The notes beneath the pieces were generated by a model. It saw nothing but the letters and a program-made list of their open reading frames with translations. It was not told the DNA's origin and ran no database searches. Shown here in pieces: positions 5,174 to 7,399 of a stretch of 7,399 bases of DNA; positions within the stretch are counted from its first letter, which is position 1, and each line of letters starts with the position of its first letter. This stretch comes from an uncultured bacterium (GTDB lineage Bacteria; Planctomycetota; UBA8108): the NCBI GenBank assembly GCA_913050545.1, contig CAJWZY010000103.1, forward strand, positions 1-7,399, in the 5' to 3' direction. A program made the position numbers and the translations under genes.

Positions 5174-7114
5174 ATGGAGAGAAGATTCTTCAGCTTGCCG
5201 GTCGGCCTCGCCCTGCTTCTCACTTTCAGTGCCTGCAGCACGATCGAAACAGAGAAGAGGGACTGGAGTGCCTACAAGGGCCCTGGCAACGTCTACTTCC
5301 AGCTGGAGGAACCCCAGCCGGTGGAGCTGCTGGATGATCCCCTCGAGCCTCTGAACCGGGCTGTGGGAGCGGCTAATTTTATTTTCCTCGCTTACGTTGT
5401 TTCCCCGCTGAGCAAGGCTCACCGTTTCATATTTCCTCCAGCGGTTCGCAGGAGAATCGAAAATTTCACCTATACCGTGGCCTATCCCAAGCGGCTGGTG
5501 GCGAATGTACTGCAGGGCCAGGTCAGGACTGCAGGGATCGAAACCTCCCGGTTTCTTATCAATGGAACCATCGGAATAGCAGGAATCTTCGACCCTGCAT
5601 CTGATTTCGGGCTGGCGCGGCCGGATCCCGAGGATGTGGGGCTTGCCTTCGGACGCTGGGGCTGGGATTCAAGGATCTATCTGAATCTTCCCTATTACGG
5701 ATCCAGCAGTATCCGGGATGCGACCGGCGAGCTGTTTAATTTCGCTTTGACGCCGACCTCCTGGTTGCCGGGTGGCGTCCTGGTGGCGAGTGCGTCCCTT
5801 TTCCAGGGAATCAACTCCCAGTGCGACCGGGTCGATGACGTGCTGAGAATGGTTCGAGCCTATCCTGATCCTTACGAGGCCTCCCGGTTTTTCTGGTCGA
5901 TCCAGAGAAGTGCGCGCATCGCCCGGGTTGACCCGGGCGAGAGCAATCCCGGCAATGAAGAAACCCTGATGGCTCTCTACCTGGCTGTTTCCGATCGTTC
6001 CTTTCCCTCCTCCGGGGAGACCGGAGAAATCTTCGTTCCGGCAACAGGTAAATATCTTCCGTACAGCTACTGGCTTCAGCCTGCAAAGGCCCCATTGCTT
6101 TTCATTCTGCCGGGTCTCGGGTCACACAGGGAGAACGAGCGGACGATCGCCCTGGCAGAGATGGGCTACAGCCGTGGATTCTCGGTGGTGTCCATCAGCA
6201 GTTCGTTCCACCCCGAGTTCATGAGCGCTGCCTCACAGCAGGAGGTGCCGGGGTATCCGCCGGCGGATGTCCCGGAGCTCAGGAACGCTATCGAACAGGT
6301 ACACTCCGACCTCAACACCAGGTACCCGGACCATTTCACCGGCAGCAGGGCGCTGATGGGAGTTTCGATGGGGGCCTACCACACGCTCTACCTCGCCTCA
6401 GAGCAGGAATCCACCGCCAGCAAGCGGCTCGGTTTTGATCGTTATATTGCCGTCAACCCACCGGTGAGTCTCCAGTATGGAGCTTCCCGCCTCGACAAGT
6501 TGTACTCGGCGGTCAATACCTGGCCGGAAGAAGAGCGCGAGGGGCGTATCGTGAAGACACTTCAGAAGGCGTCTTCACTTTCAGACCCCACCATGAAGGT
6601 CGAACCGGGAAAAGGGTTTCCTTTTGATCTTGAAGAGTCCATGTACCTGATCGGTCTCCAGTACAGGCTGATCCTGAGGTCGATCATTCATGACAGCCAG
6701 AAGCGCCACGATCTCGATGTACTGCAAACGGAGATCAACGGCTGGCAGCCGACCGCCTCCTATCGGGAGATCAGTGATTACTCCTGGATGGAATACTTTT
6801 ACGCCTTTGTGTATCCAAGTTTTTCAGCGAAAGATTCCGAGCTGGAGAAGGCCAAGGACTTTTTCGACCGCGGCGATCTGCGCTCCCTCGAGAGTGTTCT
6901 CAGGAGAAACAAATCGGCCTTTGTTTTCACCTCAGATAATGACTTCCTGCTCTCAGAAGATGACCATGCGTGGCTGGATTCAACCTTCAACGAACGTCTT
7001 ACCGTTTTCGAGGGCGGCGGGCACACGGGGAACCTCTATAAGAAAGAGGTCCAGGACAGGATTTTTTCCGCCCTGGAAGGTATGCAGGTTTCGGGTGAGG
7101 TCACCAGCCGCTAG
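5174..7114 (+). CDS. mlaA: MlaA/VacJ outer-membrane lipoprotein fused to a C-terminal alpha/beta-hydrolase
   Basis: The 646-residue product begins with a lipoprotein signal, MERRFF, a hydrophobic core, then TFSA-C21. Residues 55-250 are an MlaA domain: DPLEPLNRA (55-63), LVANVLQG (108-115), SRFLINGTIGIAGIFDPAS (125-143), the gap segment EDVGLAFGRWG (153-163) and SSIRDATG (178-185). MlaA sits in the outer membrane's inner leaflet and extracts phospholipids misplaced in the outer leaflet. Typical MlaA proteins have about 230-280 residues; here some 370 more follow. From about 290 they form an alpha/beta-hydrolase: LLFILPGLGSH (308-318, oxyanion strand), nucleophile elbow G396-V-S398-M-G400, likely acid D590 (or D588) in FTSDNDFLL, and H617 in GGGHTGN. 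The triad looks complete. The frame is continuous, with no frameshift. A lipase or esterase acting on lipids delivered by MlaA is an inference. No MlaFEDBC genes lie in the window. Confidence 0.9.
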   Translation: MERRFFSLPVGLALLLTFSACSTIETEKRDWSAYKGPGNVYFQLEEPQPVELLDDPLEPLNRAVGAANFIFLAYVVSPLSKAHRFIFPPAVRRRIENFTYTVAYPKRLVANVLQGQVRTAGIETSRFLINGTIGIAGIFDPASDFGLARPDPEDVGLAFGRWGWDSRIYLNLPYYGSSSIRDATGELFNFALTPTSWLPGGVLVASASLFQGINSQCDRVDDVLRMVRAYPDPYEASRFFWSIQRSARIARVDPGESNPGNEETLMALYLAVSDRSFPSSGETGEIFVPATGKYLPYSYWLQPAKAPLLFILPGLGSHRENERTIALAEMGYSRGFSVVSISSSFHPEFMSAASQQEVPGYPPADVPELRNAIEQVHSDLNTRYPDHFTGSRALMGVSMGAYHTLYLASEQESTASKRLGFDRYIAVNPPVSLQYGASRLDKLYSAVNTWPEEEREGRIVKTLQKASSLSDPTMKVEPGKGFPFDLEESMYLIGLQYRLILRSIIHDSQKRHDLDVLQTEINGWQPTASYREISDYSWMEYFYAFVYPSFSAKDSELEKAKDFFDRGDLRSLESVLRRNKSAFVFTSDNDFLLSEDDHAWLDSTFNERLTVFEGGGHTGNLYKKEVQDRIFSALEGMQVSGEVTSR

Positions 7115-7131
7115 GACGGGTTGGTAGAACA

Positions 7132-7200
7132 ATGTATCAGGCTTTGCTCCGGCGGCGATTCTCCTGGCTGCCGGGAGCGGGAGGTATCAAGCAGGAATGA
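7132..7200 (+). CDS. Possible 22-codon leader frame overlapping the next gene by ATGA
   Basis: ATG at 7132 opens a frame of 22 codons (MYQALLRRRF... GGIKQE). Its TGA (7198-7200) overlaps the ATG of the Tat-signal gene (7197-7199), the four-base geometry of translational coupling. The ribosome site before 7132 is poor (GGTAG, a few bases upstream), and I do not recognise the peptide. It may be chance. Confidence 0.25.
   Translation: MYQALLRRRFSWLPGAGGIKQE
7146..7178 (+). other. Hairpin just upstream of the Tat-signal gene
   Basis: GCTCCGGCGGC (7146-7156) pairs with GCTGCCGGGAGC (7167-7178) with one bulge and one G-T pair around a ten-base loop. No T-run follows. The putative ribosome site GGGAGG (7179-7184) begins right at its base, so the fold could either end the upstream transcript or modulate translation of the next gene. 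Confidence 0.35.
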
Positions 7201-7399
7201 CTAATCTTACCCCACCATGGGGAGCCCCGGAACCTTCCGGCGAGGGGATCTCCCGGCGCAGCGCCATCAAGCTCGCGGCTGCGATGGCCGGAGCATCCGC
7301 AGCCGGGGCTAGCCTCGGCGCCGAAGAGAAAAAACCCGACGAGCGAAGGGCCTCTCCCAGGCGCTTCAAGATGAAGAAATCCATCAACCTCTGGGCTTT
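7197..7399 (+). CDS. N-terminus of a Tat-exported protein, probably a sugar-phosphate isomerase/epimerase (TIM barrel)
   Basis: Sixty-seven codons are visible before the window ends. Residues 19-25, SRRSAIK, are a twin-arginine motif (R20, R21), followed by an Ala/Gly-rich hydrophobic core (26-40) and a plausible cleavage site after LGA (40-42). The protein should therefore be folded in the cytoplasm and exported by Tat. The mature part starts with a charged linker and then KKSINLWA (60-67), which I associate with the first strand of xylose-isomerase-like sugar-phosphate isomerase/epimerase barrels common in Planctomycetota and Verrucomicrobiota. That product call rests on eight residues and is tentative; the Tat signal is firm. 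The ATG at 7197 is preceded by GGGAGG at 12 bases, rather far, and overlaps the stop of a possible leader frame. Confidence 0.7.
   Translation, partial: MTNLTPPWGAPEPSGEGISRRSAIKLAAAMAGASAAGASLGAEEKKPDERRASPRRFKMKKSINLWA

Noticed and set aside
6690..7127. A 145-codon plus-strand frame within the hydrolase part
   Set aside because: It overlaps the main frame over its full length, and the main frame carries the catalytic Asp and His there.

Overview
The window is a moderately GC-rich chromosomal segment from a Gram-negative bacterium: it encodes an outer-membrane MlaA/VacJ-type lipoprotein and a twin-arginine export signal. The last gene begins a Tat-exported protein whose mature part opens with KKSINLWA, a start I associate with sugar-phosphate isomerase/epimerase TIM barrels of Planctomycetota and Verrucomicrobiota. 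A PVC-group host, perhaps Verrucomicrobiota, is therefore my best guess, held with modest confidence. I see no insertion sequence, integrase, phage gene or CRISPR array.

Layout. Positions 1-1213 (minus) hold most of an M3-family oligoendopeptidase; its C-terminus lies outside the window. Upstream of it on the same strand are a Rho-independent terminator and a tRNA-Arg(ACG) with a good sigma70-type promoter. Facing away from this tRNA on the plus strand is tadA, the tRNA adenosine deaminase whose classical substrate is exactly tRNA-Arg(ACG). tadA ends in its own terminator and is followed by tRNA-Ser(TGA). Next come a small four-helix membrane protein with a PEAE-repeat tail (2488-3042), a strong hairpin, and a two-gene ABC-2 exporter operon of permease (3153-4010) and ATPase (4014-4946).

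The most notable gene is 5174-7114. It is one continuous 646-codon frame that joins an MlaA lipoprotein domain to a C-terminal alpha/beta-hydrolase domain with a recognisable Ser-Asp-His triad. MlaA proteins extract phospholipids from the outer leaflet of the outer membrane. A covalently attached serine hydrolase suggests that extraction and lipid hydrolysis could be coupled in one protein. The Tat-signal gene follows after 82 bases, possibly coupled to a 22-codon leader frame through an ATGA overlap.

How the parts may work together. The tRNA-Arg/tadA pair forms an enzyme-substrate neighbourhood for inosine-34 decoding of CGN codons. The ABC-2 exporter and the MlaA-hydrolase are both envelope functions on the same strand, but no sequence evidence ties them to one pathway. 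A 9-bp inverted repeat brackets the -35 box of the tRNA-Arg promoter, and its core 8-mer recurs in the hairpin at 3070-3111.
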